This document shows positions 19,526-28,348 of a stretch of DNA of 64,000 nt, one piece after another. Under the pieces are notes generated by a model. That model did not search any database and was not told where the DNA came from. It saw only the letters and a list, made by a program, of their open reading frames with translations. The position numbers and the translations under genes were made by a program. Within the stretch, counting starts at the first letter, position 1. Every line of letters begins with the position of its first letter. The stretch is from Aerococcaceae bacterium DSM 111022 (GTDB taxonomy: Bacteria > Bacillota > Bacilli > Lactobacillales > Aerococcaceae), in assembly GCA_015863195.1 (NCBI GenBank), contig JACBXO010000005.1, positions 184,213-248,212 of the forward strand, read 5' to 3'.

Positions 19526-19786
19526 ATGGATATAGATCAAACCAATGTAATTAATCGATTGAAAAGAGCTGAAGGACAACTTCGTGGCATTCAAAAAATG
19601 ATTGACGAACAACAAGAATGTGAAGCAATCGTGACGCAATTAACTGCAGTTAGATCAAGTATTGATAGTATTAAAGGCATTATAGTAGCCGAAAACTTAA
19701 AATATTGCCTAACAAATCCTGATATCGACGTTGAAACGCAAAATAAAAAAATAGAAAAAGCTGTTGACTTGATTATTAAAAAGTAA
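19526..19786 (+). CDS. cstR: CstR persulfide-sensing repressor (CsoR family)
   Basis: The 86-residue protein has the CsoR-family start (VINRLKRAEGQLRGIQKMI). It keeps cysteines C32 and C61 but has Asn57 where copper-sensing CsoR has the ligand His. A two-Cys, no-His pattern is that of CstR, which forms di/trisulfide bonds with persulfides and releases DNA. It should autoregulate through the GGGGTAT operator at 17499. The gene begins at the base after the rhodanese stop. Confidence 0.85.
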   Translation: MDIDQTNVINRLKRAEGQLRGIQKMIDEQQECEAIVTQLTAVRSSIDSIKGIIVAENLKYCLTNPDIDVETQNKKIEKAVDLIIKK

Positions 19787-19815
19787 AGTCTAGCCGTTCA
19801 TAATCTAAATAAAAA

Positions 19816-19852
19816 GTGCGCCATTTTCATATCGAAAATGGCGCGCTATTTA
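19816..19852. terminator. Hairpin between cstR and the sulfotransferase gene
   Basis: GCGCCATTTTC pairs with GAAAATGGCGC between convergent genes. The T run is short on the plus strand, with AAAAA on the left serving the minus-strand gene. Confidence 0.7.
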
Positions 19853-19859
19853 ATATTGT

Positions 19860-21527
19860 TTATTTAAACCAAAAATTATTGAAGGTGAGTTTATGAACAC
19901 GGTATACATAGTTAGTAGTAACATGTTGGAATTGTGCAATCAATTCTCCATTCAAGTCATATTCACCAAAGCTTGCGCCTCTTCCAGTATTAATGACCAT
20001 ACTATTTTCTTGAGGTGAAATATTTCCGACAATCGCTGAATAAGGGGTCGGGTATGACTGCTCTAACGAAAAAGTACCTGCATTCTCATCCACTAAATAT
20101 TTATAATAATAGGATTCTGCATAAGGACTCTCTTCATTAAAACTATAAACTTGATCATTAATCGGTGTTTCAGTTAAATCAGGACGCGAAAACATATCCC
20201 AATAATTATTATTGAAAAACTCAATATAGTATTGCCCTTCAGGCAGTGAATCGTCTCGTTCGATTAAAGCCGAATGTTGGCCGGCATGGAGTGGAAAATC
20301 ACCGGTAGGCTGGTAGAAGTAATCCATTGATGCAGTATCAATCCAAGGCTCATCTGGTCCGATAATATAATCCACTTGTGGATCTTCATGAATATTAGAA
20401 AACTTAATAATGGATGAAGTTTCACGCGCACTAACAATAATGCTGTCGTCGTCAAACTTAGTAATTGAGTTTAAATGAATCCAGTCTAAGTCTGGATTTC
20501 CGCTACTAGTCAATGTTGGTTGAGCATTAATATATAATTCAGGGAAGAGGTCCATCAAGTCAATCATCGTGGTTACTTCACCGGTTTCAATATTTGCTTT
20601 TAAAATTAAATCTTCACGGCGCGGTATCGCAGCATCATTAATCGAAGCTAAAATCCATAATTCATTTTCTGCCCCTAAAATAAAGTCATGATGTAAATTT
20701 AAATCTTTAAGATGTATTACACGGATCACTTGGCCAAGAGGATTAACAACTGCAATCTCATTCGTATTTGATGCATATAAAAGATAATCTTCAGTCGTGA
20801 CGACAGTGTCTAAGCGGTATCCTTCAGTCTGAATCTCACCACGCAAGACGCCTTCATTATCAACAATAAACCCATAATTTGGATAAGTAGCATTACCATT
20901 TAAAACAAATAAACCAGGAGCTAATTCTTGTGTCGAGTTACCTTCGATTTTTTGAATCATATTAGGAAAGTTTGCATTAGATTTTGGCGGTGTAATAGTG
21001 AAGTTCATTGATTTCACTTCATTACCCGATTCATCCAATCCTTTTAGAGTTACCGAGTTTTCGATATTAGGAACCAGTCCGATTAATTGGAATTCAAATG
21101 TATTTTCATTCGCATTTTGGTTTTTTATAGTGCGTTCAAAAGCATGGTCTGCCCCATAGACAGAAGTTTGAATAGAATAAGAAATATCTGTAATTTCTTC
21201 ATCATTGAAGTACATATAAAGAGCAGTAGTGTTAGTGCCATAAGGATTCATAATAGCTAACGGACCTTCAAAACTATGATTGCTTTCATGTTGAAGATGT
21301 TCAACTTGCCCATTAAGTGTTTCTTGAAGAGCAACATTATAATATTGGGCATCCTGACCTTCTTTTTCCATATCAAAAACAAAGTCATAAATCGGTAGAC
21401 TTGTATTTTCATACTGTGTCACCTCGAATGCATGGTCTGGGACATTAGCCTGTGCATTAGATAAATTTATTTGGAAGCTAATCAATAAAAGCGTCAGAGT
21501 CAAAAAAAGTTTTATTAGTTTCTTCAT
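19860..21527 (-). CDS. Secreted arylsulfate sulfotransferase (ASST) family protein
   Basis: This 555-residue exported protein has a signal peptide ending near SNA-QAN and no lipobox, an N-terminal beta domain (about 30-185) and a propeller-like body. The DWIHLNSI segment (His351) matches the catalytic-His region of PAPS-independent aryl sulfotransferases (PF05935), and later ARETSSIIKF and GQHSALI fit the same family. Such enzymes move sulfate between phenolic compounds outside the membrane. Its place between the persulfide operon and a sulfur-exporter-like gene suggests sulfur-compound handling. No DsbA/DsbB-like partner gene is nearby. Confidence 0.75.
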   Translation of the reverse strand: MKKLIKLFLTLTLLLISFQINLSNAQANVPDHAFEVTQYENTSLPIYDFVFDMEKEGQDAQYYNVALQETLNGQVEHLQHESNHSFEGPLAIMNPYGTNTTALYMYFNDEEITDISYSIQTSVYGADHAFERTIKNQNANENTFEFQLIGLVPNIENSVTLKGLDESGNEVKSMNFTITPPKSNANFPNMIQKIEGNSTQELAPGLFVLNGNATYPNYGFIVDNEGVLRGEIQTEGYRLDTVVTTEDYLLYASNTNEIAVVNPLGQVIRVIHLKDLNLHHDFILGAENELWILASINDAAIPRREDLILKANIETGEVTTMIDLMDLFPELYINAQPTLTSSGNPDLDWIHLNSITKFDDDSIIVSARETSSIIKFSNIHEDPQVDYIIGPDEPWIDTASMDYFYQPTGDFPLHAGQHSALIERDDSLPEGQYYIEFFNNNYWDMFSRPDLTETPINDQVYSFNEESPYAESYYYKYLVDENAGTFSLEQSYPTPYSAIVGNISPQENSMVINTGRGASFGEYDLNGELIAQFQHVTTNYVYRVHKLTFNNFWFK

Positions 21528-21673
21528 ATAGGGCCATCCTTTCTTACTATTAATATTAGTTTACCATTAAATGATAGCGTTTAAAAAACATCTTGTGAAA
21601 AAGTTGAAAAATTTATTGATTAATTACACTCTCTGGTATAATACATAAAGATTAACTTGAGAAGAGGAAGATT

Positions 21674-22668
21674 ATGAAATCACTGACTACAGTATTAGTA
21701 TTAGCAATATCTACTTGGCTAGCATTGCAAATTGGAACAGCCTTTCCATTATTAGGAAATTCTATCGCAGCCATCATCATCGGAGCAATCATTCGACATA
21801 CGCCATTATTTACTTATTTAGATAAAAAAATTACAGGTTTTGTATCAAAATATATTTTAAAAACAGGCATCGTCTTATTAGGATTCACTTTATCACTAAG
21901 AATTTTAGGAGATGTAGGAGGTCAAGTACTGATTATTTTAACAGCTGTAGTTATTACAGCACTCTCGATAAGTCATTTAGCCAATAAAATATTCAAGATT
22001 GAGCCAAAATTAAGTGCACTAATCGGGATAGGAACTTCGATTTGTGGTGGTTCAGCTATCTCTGCAACAGCGCCTATTATAGAAGCAGATGATAATGAGA
22101 TGGCTGTTTCGATTACCACGATGTTAATTTACTCGATGGTGGCGCTCTTTGCCTTGCCAGTTATAGGAGAAGCGCTTGGATTTACTGATCAAATGTACGG
22201 AATTTTAGCAGGAGCTTCAGTAAATGATACAGCTTCGGTCGTTGCTACTTCCTTTGAATGGAGTGACGAAGCGGGTGCGATTGCGCCAGTGACTAAATTA
22301 ACAAGAACATTATTTCTTGTACCGGTTACAATCGGAGTTATAGCTGTTCGTATTAAAAAGAAACAGCGGTTACCAATGACGCATCAATCAAACTAGATGG
22401 ACGCCAGCTACTCAAATTAGTGCCAATTTTTGTTGTCTTATTCGTTGCTGCCGTGATATTTGCAACGGTCGTTCCTTTATCTGAATCGGTAACGAGTTTA
22501 ATTAGTCGTATGAGTAAATTACTAATGACACTCGCTTTAGTATCGATTGGTTTCGGGGTACATATAGACCAAATTAAAAAAGCGGGTATTAAACCAGTTA
22601 TTATTGGAGGTATAACTTGGGGGTCAGTCGTAACCGTAGTTATACTACTTATAAAATTGTTTTATTGA
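21674..22668 (+). pseudogene. yeiH: YeiH-family putative sulfate/sulfonate exporter, frameshifted
   Basis: The first frame (21674-22396, 240 residues) holds about eight membrane segments of the YeiH family (Cons_hypoth698), including GIGTSICGGSAISATAPII and AGASVNDTASVVA. It then runs into a foreign tail and a stop. The missing C-terminal two helices continue in the next frame to 22668 (DGRQLLKLVPIFVVLF and FGVHIDQIKKAGIKP). The frames join if the A5 tract at 22355-22359 is read as A6, giving a normal protein of about 331 residues. It could be a true inactivating mutation, slippage or an assembly error. The slippery pattern for programmed -1 shifting is not present. Confidence 0.8.
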
Positions 22669-22694
22669 TAATAATATTTTCACTTATACTTTTT

Positions 22695-22727
22695 GAGTCG
22701 GTGCTAAATGCACGGACTCTTTTTTTA
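22695..22727 (+). terminator. Terminator after yeiH
   Basis: GAGTCGGTGC pairs with GCACGGACTC around TAAAT, followed by seven T. The rest of the stretch to 22968 is AT-rich. It holds two WalR-like half-sites (GTAACA and ATTACA near 22836) but with a 2-base instead of 5-base gap. Confidence 0.8.
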
Positions 22728-22968
22728 ATATTTTTAGTAATAAATGTAAACATCATTTTCTATTAAAGTAAGTAATAACAGAGCTTATCGGGCTGTTGTC
22801 AAAAGTGGCTTCAGTAACATTATTACAGGAATAAGACAATTCATTTAACAAGCCGTTAAACACCGCTTTTTATAAAAATTATGTGTTAAACTTGTTTTCA
22901 GTTGAGAAAAAGAACTAATTAGAGATAAATTTAATTGAAAATTACATCAAATAAAAGGTGGTTATTAA

Positions 22969-24357
22969 ATGTTTAAGAAAAAATTATTATTAAGTGCAGC
23001 ATCAGTGGTGGCTTTAATTGCACCAACTGCGATTGAAAAAGCTCAAGCAGAAGAAGCAACAGCGTGGACAGCTCGTTCAGTTGATGAAGTAAAACAAGAT
23101 ATCGTTATTGAAAATGGCGAAGCAGTTTATGAAATTCAAGCCGGTGACACTTTAAGTGTTATTGCTGAAGCTTTAGAAATTGATTTAGACATTTTAGAAG
23201 AAATCGATGCTTTAACAAATGCTGAATTAATGGTACCTGATGTTGAATTAACAGCAATTTATAATGAAGCAGAAGAAGTTGAAACAATTGAAGTTGAATC
23301 AACTGACGGTGAAGTTGCTGCTTTTGATATCTCAGCTGGATATGCAGTAGAAATTACTGCAGGAGCTCCAGTTGCTCAAACAACAGCGACTGCTGAACCA
23401 GTGGTAGAACCAGTAGTAGAGGTAGAACCTGTAGCAACAGAAGTTGCATCCGTTGTTACACCTGTTGAAGAATGGGTTGTAGAAGACACTGTAGTTGAAA
23501 CTACTGAAGTAGCTGCTGAAGACTGGACTACTGAAGAAGTTGCAACAGAGACTTACGAAGCAGAAACTTATGCATCTGAACCAGCAGCAGAAACTTACAC
23601 AGAAGTAGCTAGCCCAGAATTAGCCGTAGCAGCACAAGCTGTAGAAGCACCTGCTACTGAAGAAGTAGTTGAATCAACTCCAGTAGCAACAGAAGAAACT
23701 GTAGTTACAACAACTGAAGAAGTTGTACCAGTTGAAGGTATCCCAGCAACAGAAGAAATTGTTGAAGATACTGCACCAGTAGAAAATGTAACGGTTGAAG
23801 AAATTCCAGCAGAGGATTTAACAGATGTTGATACAGATTACGAAGTAACTGAAGAAGAAGTATCAGAAGAATATGTACCTGAAGAACCAGTATATGAAGA
23901 GCCGGTATACGAAGAGCCTGTAGAAGAACCAGTATATGAAGAACCAGTATATGAAGAACCTGTAGAAGAACCAGTTTACGAGGAATCTGTTTACGAAGAG
24001 GCAGCTGATTACGATCCATATGCGAACCCAGGAAATGCTGGATTAACAGAAGATGCAGCATCATACAAAGATGAAGTGGCAGCGCAATATGGCGTGACTG
24101 ATTTCAGTACCGTTCGCCCTGGAGACCCAGGAGACCATGGAACTGGTAATGCGGTTGACTTCATGGTTTATGATGATGCGGCGCTTGGAGATGAAATTGC
24201 TCAATACTCAATTGACACTATGGCAGAAAACAATATTTCATATGTTATCTGGCAACAACAAATCTATGGAGACTGGAACCAAGAGTGGACTTGGATGGAA
24301 GACCGTGGAAGCGACACAGCCAACCATTATGACCACGTTCACGTTTCATTCAACTAG
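22969..24357 (+). CDS. Secreted LysM protein with LAS-type peptidase C-terminus
   Basis: This 462-residue protein has a signal peptide (cleavage near AQA-EEA), a LysM domain at about 50-95 (YEIQAGDTLSVIAEAL), and a 200-residue Glu/Val/Thr/Pro linker ending in EEPVYEEP repeats. The roughly 110-residue C-terminus resembles the ARB-07466-like/LAS peptidase group. His and Asp of HGTGNAVDFM and His of HYDHVHVSF are the expected zinc ligands. It probably cleaves peptidoglycan peptides. The front half, including the WxARSxDEV block before LysM, is a paralogue of the protein at 5471. Confidence 0.85.
   Translation: MFKKKLLLSAASVVALIAPTAIEKAQAEEATAWTARSVDEVKQDIVIENGEAVYEIQAGDTLSVIAEALEIDLDILEEIDALTNAELMVPDVELTAIYNEAEEVETIEVESTDGEVAAFDISAGYAVEITAGAPVAQTTATAEPVVEPVVEVEPVATEVASVVTPVEEWVVEDTVVETTEVAAEDWTTEEVATETYEAETYASEPAAETYTEVASPELAVAAQAVEAPATEEVVESTPVATEETVVTTTEEVVPVEGIPATEEIVEDTAPVENVTVEEIPAEDLTDVDTDYEVTEEEVSEEYVPEEPVYEEPVYEEPVEEPVYEEPVYEEPVEEPVYEESVYEEAADYDPYANPGNAGLTEDAASYKDEVAAQYGVTDFSTVRPGDPGDHGTGNAVDFMVYDDAALGDEIAQYSIDTMAENNISYVIWQQQIYGDWNQEWTWMEDRGSDTANHYDHVHVSFN
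23880..24000 (+). repeat. EEPVYEEP coding repeats
   Basis: About eight tandem units of 15-24 bases encode EEPVYEEPV variants, nearly the same as those at 6310-6390 in the paralogue. Confidence 0.8.
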
Positions 24358-24372
24358 AATATTAATAAACCT

Positions 24373-24404
24373 AGCCGACTGTATAAAAGCAGTTGGCTTT
24401 TTTT
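24373..24404 (+). terminator. Terminator after the LysM-LAS gene
   Basis: AGCCGACTG pairs with CAGTTGGCT and is followed by seven T. Confidence 0.85.
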
Positions 24405-24507
24405 GTGTAACATCGTTTCAAAAGATAAATAATTGACTAAAAAATTATATAAATATAGTTATTGCTCACAAACTTGTGATATACTTAATGATACTAAATT
24501 AGAAAGA

Positions 24508-24531
24508 GATTAGAAAAGAATGATTCTAATC
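24508..24531. promoter_or_regulatory. Candidate metal-regulator operator of the iron transporter
   Basis: GATTAGAA and TTCTAATC form an 8-8-8 inverted repeat, with an inner palindrome AGAATGATTCT, just before the ribosome site. It is Fur/DtxR-like in size and place but not an exact consensus. A second palindrome, CACAAACTTGTG, lies about 35 bases upstream. Confidence 0.5.
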
Positions 24532-24548
24532 AAGAAGGGACGATTTTA

Positions 24549-25502
24549 ATGAAAAAAATGATACAAGGCCTATTGGTCGTACTGGGAGTTATGTATGGAG
24601 CATTCACCTTTGTGTCTGTTAGTGCACAAACAAGCTATCCAATGGATGTTCAACATGCTTCAGGTATCACAACTTTGGAAAAAGAACCTGAAAAAATAGT
24701 TGTGCTTGATTATGGAGCATTTGATACTTTAGACTCCATCGGAGCTGGAGATAAAGTAGTGGGCATGATTCAAGGAACATTACCAGAAAATTTAACTCAA
24801 TATAGTAAATTACCAGTCGTAGGTTCTGCCAAAGAACCAGATATTGAAGCGATTGCTCGTTTGGAACCAGATTTAGTAATTGTAGGTAATAGACAAAGCT
24901 CAAACTACGATGCTATAAGCGAATTGTGGCCAACAATCGACGCAAGTGTCTCTTGGAATGAGCTAAGCCCGGAAGATACATATACTAATCGCGTTACTAA
25001 TAGTATCCAAATGATTGGTGAGGCTGTTAATCATTCAGAAGAAGGCCAAACGCAAATTGATGCTATAAATGGAAAAGTAGAATCATATCAAAATCTGGGT
25101 GAAGGAAAAGCGATGGCTTTAATGAGTAGTGGTGGAGAAATCTCAATGCACTCACCACAATCTCGCTTTGCTCCTATTTTTGAAGTGTTTGCTTTCGAAG
25201 ATATGGCATTATCAGAGGAAGCGGATGAAGGTCATAAAGGAGATAAAATTTCATTTGAAACGGTACAATCATTAAATCCAGATTGGCTATTTGTTTTAGA
25301 CCGTGATCAAGCAACATCTAATGATGAAAATGCTCAACCAGCAAGTGCTGTGTTAGATAATGATCTAGTCAAATCAACGACTGCGTATCAAGAAAATCAG
25401 ATTATCTACTTAAACCCGACAGAATGGTATTTAATCATGAATGGTGCGAATAATTATCAATTAATTTTAGACGAAGTTGCTGATGCAATCCAAAATAATT
25501 AA
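24549..25502 (+). CDS. Siderophore-type iron ABC transporter, substrate-binding protein
   Basis: The 317-residue protein resembles the CeuA/FatB/YclQ group of periplasmic-binding proteins (FepB-like). It has a signal peptide ending VSA-QTS, the PEKIVVLDYGAFDTLDSIG and EPDIEAIARLEPDLVIVG blocks, and a C-terminal NPTEWYLIMNGANNY. It lacks the lipobox Cys usual for Gram-positive members. It is first in a four-gene operon with two permeases and an ATPase. Members of this group bind catecholate siderophores or their precursors; the true ligand is not determined. Confidence 0.9.
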   Translation: MKKMIQGLLVVLGVMYGAFTFVSVSAQTSYPMDVQHASGITTLEKEPEKIVVLDYGAFDTLDSIGAGDKVVGMIQGTLPENLTQYSKLPVVGSAKEPDIEAIARLEPDLVIVGNRQSSNYDAISELWPTIDASVSWNELSPEDTYTNRVTNSIQMIGEAVNHSEEGQTQIDAINGKVESYQNLGEGKAMALMSSGGEISMHSPQSRFAPIFEVFAFEDMALSEEADEGHKGDKISFETVQSLNPDWLFVLDRDQATSNDENAQPASAVLDNDLVKSTTAYQENQIIYLNPTEWYLIMNGANNYQLILDEVADAIQNN

Positions 25503-25531
25503 TCTCTAACTGAGAAATGAGGCTGTTATGC

Positions 25532-26545
25532 ATGCATGATAAACCAATAAAATGGCATCATTATTTAGTCATCGCCATTTTACTAATAATTTTATCGATC
25601 ATCTCATTGGCAATTGGAACTGGAGAAATTTCACTGTTAGCCATTATTTCTGGTCGAGCAACATTAAATGAAATCAATTTACTATTCGTATCGCGGTTAC
25701 CGCGGACAATAACGATTATTATTTCAGGTGCTTCACTGGCTATTGGTGGACTTATCATGCAAGCTTTAATGCAAAATCGCTTTGTAGAACCAGCAACGAC
25801 AGGTGTCACTGAATCAGCAAGTTTAGGGCTTTTAATAGCAACTATTTTCTTTCCAAATTCAGATTTACTGATGAAAATGATAATTGCAATTATTTTTGCC
25901 ATTGTTGGTACTTTGATATTGATGAATATCATTCAACATTTAGGACAAGGGCAAATTTTTGTCGTACCTCTACTTGGAATTATTCTTTCTGGAATTGTAG
26001 GGGCGATAGGTGATTATTTAGCGTGGCAATTTAATTTACAGATGACATTACAGTCATGGTCATTAGGCGATTTTTCTGGAGTTTTAAGAGGGCGCTATGA
26101 ACTTATTTATTTTTCAATTATTTTGTTAGTTGTCGCCTATTTATTCGCCGAACGATTTACGATTGTCTCATTAGGAAAAGACATTGCAACGAACTTAGGT
26201 TTGAATTATCAAACAATCTCATTGTTAGGGATTATCATTGTTTCCTTTATTTCAGCGATATCATTAGTTGTGGTAGGGACATTACCCTTCTTAGGGATTG
26301 TTGTTCCCAATATTATTTCGTTAATCTATGGTGATAATCTTAAAAATTCATTACCAATTGTTGCCATGAGTGGTGCAATTTTTGTTTTGGTGAGTGATAT
26401 TATAGCTAGAAGTATTATTTATCCTGCTGAAATTCCTGTAGGAGTTGTAATCGGCGTCATAGGGGCAGGGTTATTTCTTTTGTTATTATATTATCTTAAT
26501 AAAAAACCAGTGAGTTCAGGAGATGATGCCCTTGAGAAAAATTAA
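25532..26545 (+). CDS. Iron-siderophore ABC transporter permease (FecCD family, first)
   Basis: This integral membrane protein has nine or ten hydrophobic segments and the FecCD motifs SRLPRTITIIISGASLAIGGLIMQALMQN (written here only as family landmark), GTLPFLGIVVPNI and GVVIGVIGAG. ATG 25532, nine bases after GAGG, gives 337 residues; ATG 25517 would add five. It overlaps the next gene by 23 bases. It matches the CeuB/FatD/YclN position. Confidence 0.88.
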   Translation: MHDKPIKWHHYLVIAILLIILSIISLAIGTGEISLLAIISGRATLNEINLLFVSRLPRTITIIISGASLAIGGLIMQALMQNRFVEPATTGVTESASLGLLIATIFFPNSDLLMKMIIAIIFAIVGTLILMNIIQHLGQGQIFVVPLLGIILSGIVGAIGDYLAWQFNLQMTLQSWSLGDFSGVLRGRYELIYFSIILLVVAYLFAERFTIVSLGKDIATNLGLNYQTISLLGIIIVSFISAISLVVVGTLPFLGIVVPNIISLIYGDNLKNSLPIVAMSGAIFVLVSDIIARSIIYPAEIPVGVVIGVIGAGLFLLLLYYLNKKPVSSGDDALEKN

Positions 26546-27515
26546 AGAAATGGCTCATCATAACCATATCGTTTTGAACAAACAATTGTTGTTCTTATTT
26601 TTTGTGGCATTGGGTGTCGTTCTATTCTTTTTATTCTATCGATTGGATACAGCGATATCAATTATATTGCCACTAAGGATGAACCGTGTAATTGCCCTAA
26701 TATTAGTTGGGGTAAATTTAAGTTTATCAACCATCCTTTTTCAAGGAGTAACTCATAATAATATTTTGACACCAAATATTATGGGCTTTGAAGCGATTTA
26801 CTCATTGATTGTAACGATTATTATTTTGATGTTTTCGAAATTTAATATGCCTCAACCAGATCGGTTGATAGTCTTTATTATTCAACTTATTATCATGGTT
26901 TTAGTTTCAGTCAATTTATTTATTTATATTTTCAAAAAAACAGATAATAATTTATTTTTATTACTCTTAACCGGATTAGTCATAGGAACATTACTTCGCA
27001 GTTTTAATAGTATGCTCACAACGGTTATGGATCCGGATCAATTTATGGCAGTACAAGATGCAAAGACTGCGAGTTTTAATTTGATAGATAAGCAGTCATT
27101 AATCTTAACAGCTATTATATCTGTAATTTCTTGGATTTCTATCTTTTTTAAAAGACATGATTTAGATATTGTTTCTCTTGGAGAAGAGCAAGCGATAAAT
27201 TTAGGATTAAATTACCAACAAATCGTTCGTTTTTCGCTTATTAATACAGCCGTTTTAGTAGCCTGTTCAACTGCTTTAGTGGGACCACTCACATTTTTGG
27301 GGCTATTGAGTGCTCAAATTACAGCGTATTATTTAAAATCGAATATTTTCAAATACTATCTTTTAGCGAGTAGTTTAATGGGAATTATTTTATTAATTGG
27401 TGGGCAAAGTATTTTAGAGCATTTATTAAACCAAGCAACTATTTTACCCGTTGTTATCGAAATAGTTGGAGGTTGTTTATTACTTTGGCTGATTAAAAAG
27501 GGGGTAAAAAAATGA
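26523..27515 (+). CDS. Iron-siderophore ABC transporter permease (FecCD family, second)
   Basis: The 330-residue second permease matches the CeuC/FatC/YclO position and has RMNRVIALILVGVNLSLS, VSLGEEQAINLGLNYQ and VGPLTFLGLLSAQITAYYL. The start at 26523 lies inside the first permease gene, so translation is coupled; ATG 26550 is an alternative. The last four bases overlap the ATPase start. Confidence 0.88.
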   Translation: MMPLRKIKEMAHHNHIVLNKQLLFLFFVALGVVLFFLFYRLDTAISIILPLRMNRVIALILVGVNLSLSTILFQGVTHNNILTPNIMGFEAIYSLIVTIIILMFSKFNMPQPDRLIVFIIQLIIMVLVSVNLFIYIFKKTDNNLFLLLLTGLVIGTLLRSFNSMLTTVMDPDQFMAVQDAKTASFNLIDKQSLILTAIISVISWISIFFKRHDLDIVSLGEEQAINLGLNYQQIVRFSLINTAVLVACSTALVGPLTFLGLLSAQITAYYLKSNIFKYYLLASSLMGIILLIGGQSILEHLLNQATILPVVIEIVGGCLLLWLIKKGVKK

Positions 27516-28270
27516 TTGAGCTTCGAAATGTCACAATGTCTTATCATGGACAAAAGGTTATCGAAGATTTGAATCTAACATTCCCGGACACCGGTATTAC
27601 TTCCTTAATCGGTTCAAATGGTGCTGGTAAATCAACTTTATTATGTGGTATTGGACGAATACAAGAAATTGAAACGGGTCAAATTATTGTGGATGGACAA
27701 GCCATTAATAAATGGCGTCAAAATGAGCTAGCGAAAGTTTTAGCGATTTTAAAACAAGAACAAAAATTAACCATGAGACTTAAAGTATTTGAATTATTAT
27801 TATTAGGACGTTACCCTTATAGTCATGGTCGTTATAATGACGATGATTACAGAGCGGTTGCTAAAGTATTGGAACACTTAGATTTAGCACGATTTGCTGA
27901 TGAATATCTGGATGAACTATCAGGTGGCCAAAGACAACGTGCTTTTATAGGAATGGTTCTTGTCCAAGAGACAAAGTATATATTATTAGATGAACCGATT
28001 GCTTCATTGGATATGCGATATAGTCGAGATATGATGCGTTACTTAAGAAGGTTAGCTCATAAAGAGAATAAGAGTATTATTATTGTTATTCACGATATCA
28101 ATCTTGCCTTAGGTTATTCAGATCGTATCGTTGGTATGCAAGATGGTAAAGTGATGTTTGAAGGGGCGGTTGATGCAGTGGCGACGGATGAAAATCTAAG
28201 TCGTTTGTATCACTGTGAGGTGAGTGTATCAGAAATTAATGGACGCAAAATAGTTTTTCCTAGTCTATGA
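27512..28270 (+). CDS. Iron-siderophore ABC transporter ATPase
   Basis: This 252-residue ATPase has Walker A (GSNGAGKST), signature LSGGQRQRA, Walker B (YILLDEP) and the switch His in VIHD. It corresponds to CeuD/FatA-type/YclP proteins and ends the operon. No clear terminator separates it from lepB, which has its own promoter. Confidence 0.92.
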   Translation: MIELRNVTMSYHGQKVIEDLNLTFPDTGITSLIGSNGAGKSTLLCGIGRIQEIETGQIIVDGQAINKWRQNELAKVLAILKQEQKLTMRLKVFELLLLGRYPYSHGRYNDDDYRAVAKVLEHLDLARFADEYLDELSGGQRQRAFIGMVLVQETKYILLDEPIASLDMRYSRDMMRYLRRLAHKENKSIIIVIHDINLALGYSDRIVGMQDGKVMFEGAVDAVATDENLSRLYHCEVSVSEINGRKIVFPSL

Positions 28271-28287
28271 TATTCAATTAAAATTCA

Positions 28288-28315
28288 TTGTTCTCAACTA
28301 ATGTTGTGCTACAAT
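28288..28315 (+). promoter_or_regulatory. Promoter of lepB
   Basis: TTGTTC and TACAAT are 16 bases apart, 33 bases before the lepB start. Confidence 0.6.
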
Positions 28316-28348
28316 AAGATTACAAATCATAGAAAATCGAGGGATTAA

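Noticed and set aside
22345..22380. Programmed -1 frameshift in yeiH
   Set aside because: The tract reads T-AAA-AAG in the zero frame, not A-AAA-AAG, and no downstream stem-loop or pseudoknot is evident; a simple base loss explains it better.
22820..22850. WalR box before the second LysM gene
   Set aside because: GTAACA and ATTACA half-sites are separated by two bases instead of five, so the required geometry is lost.
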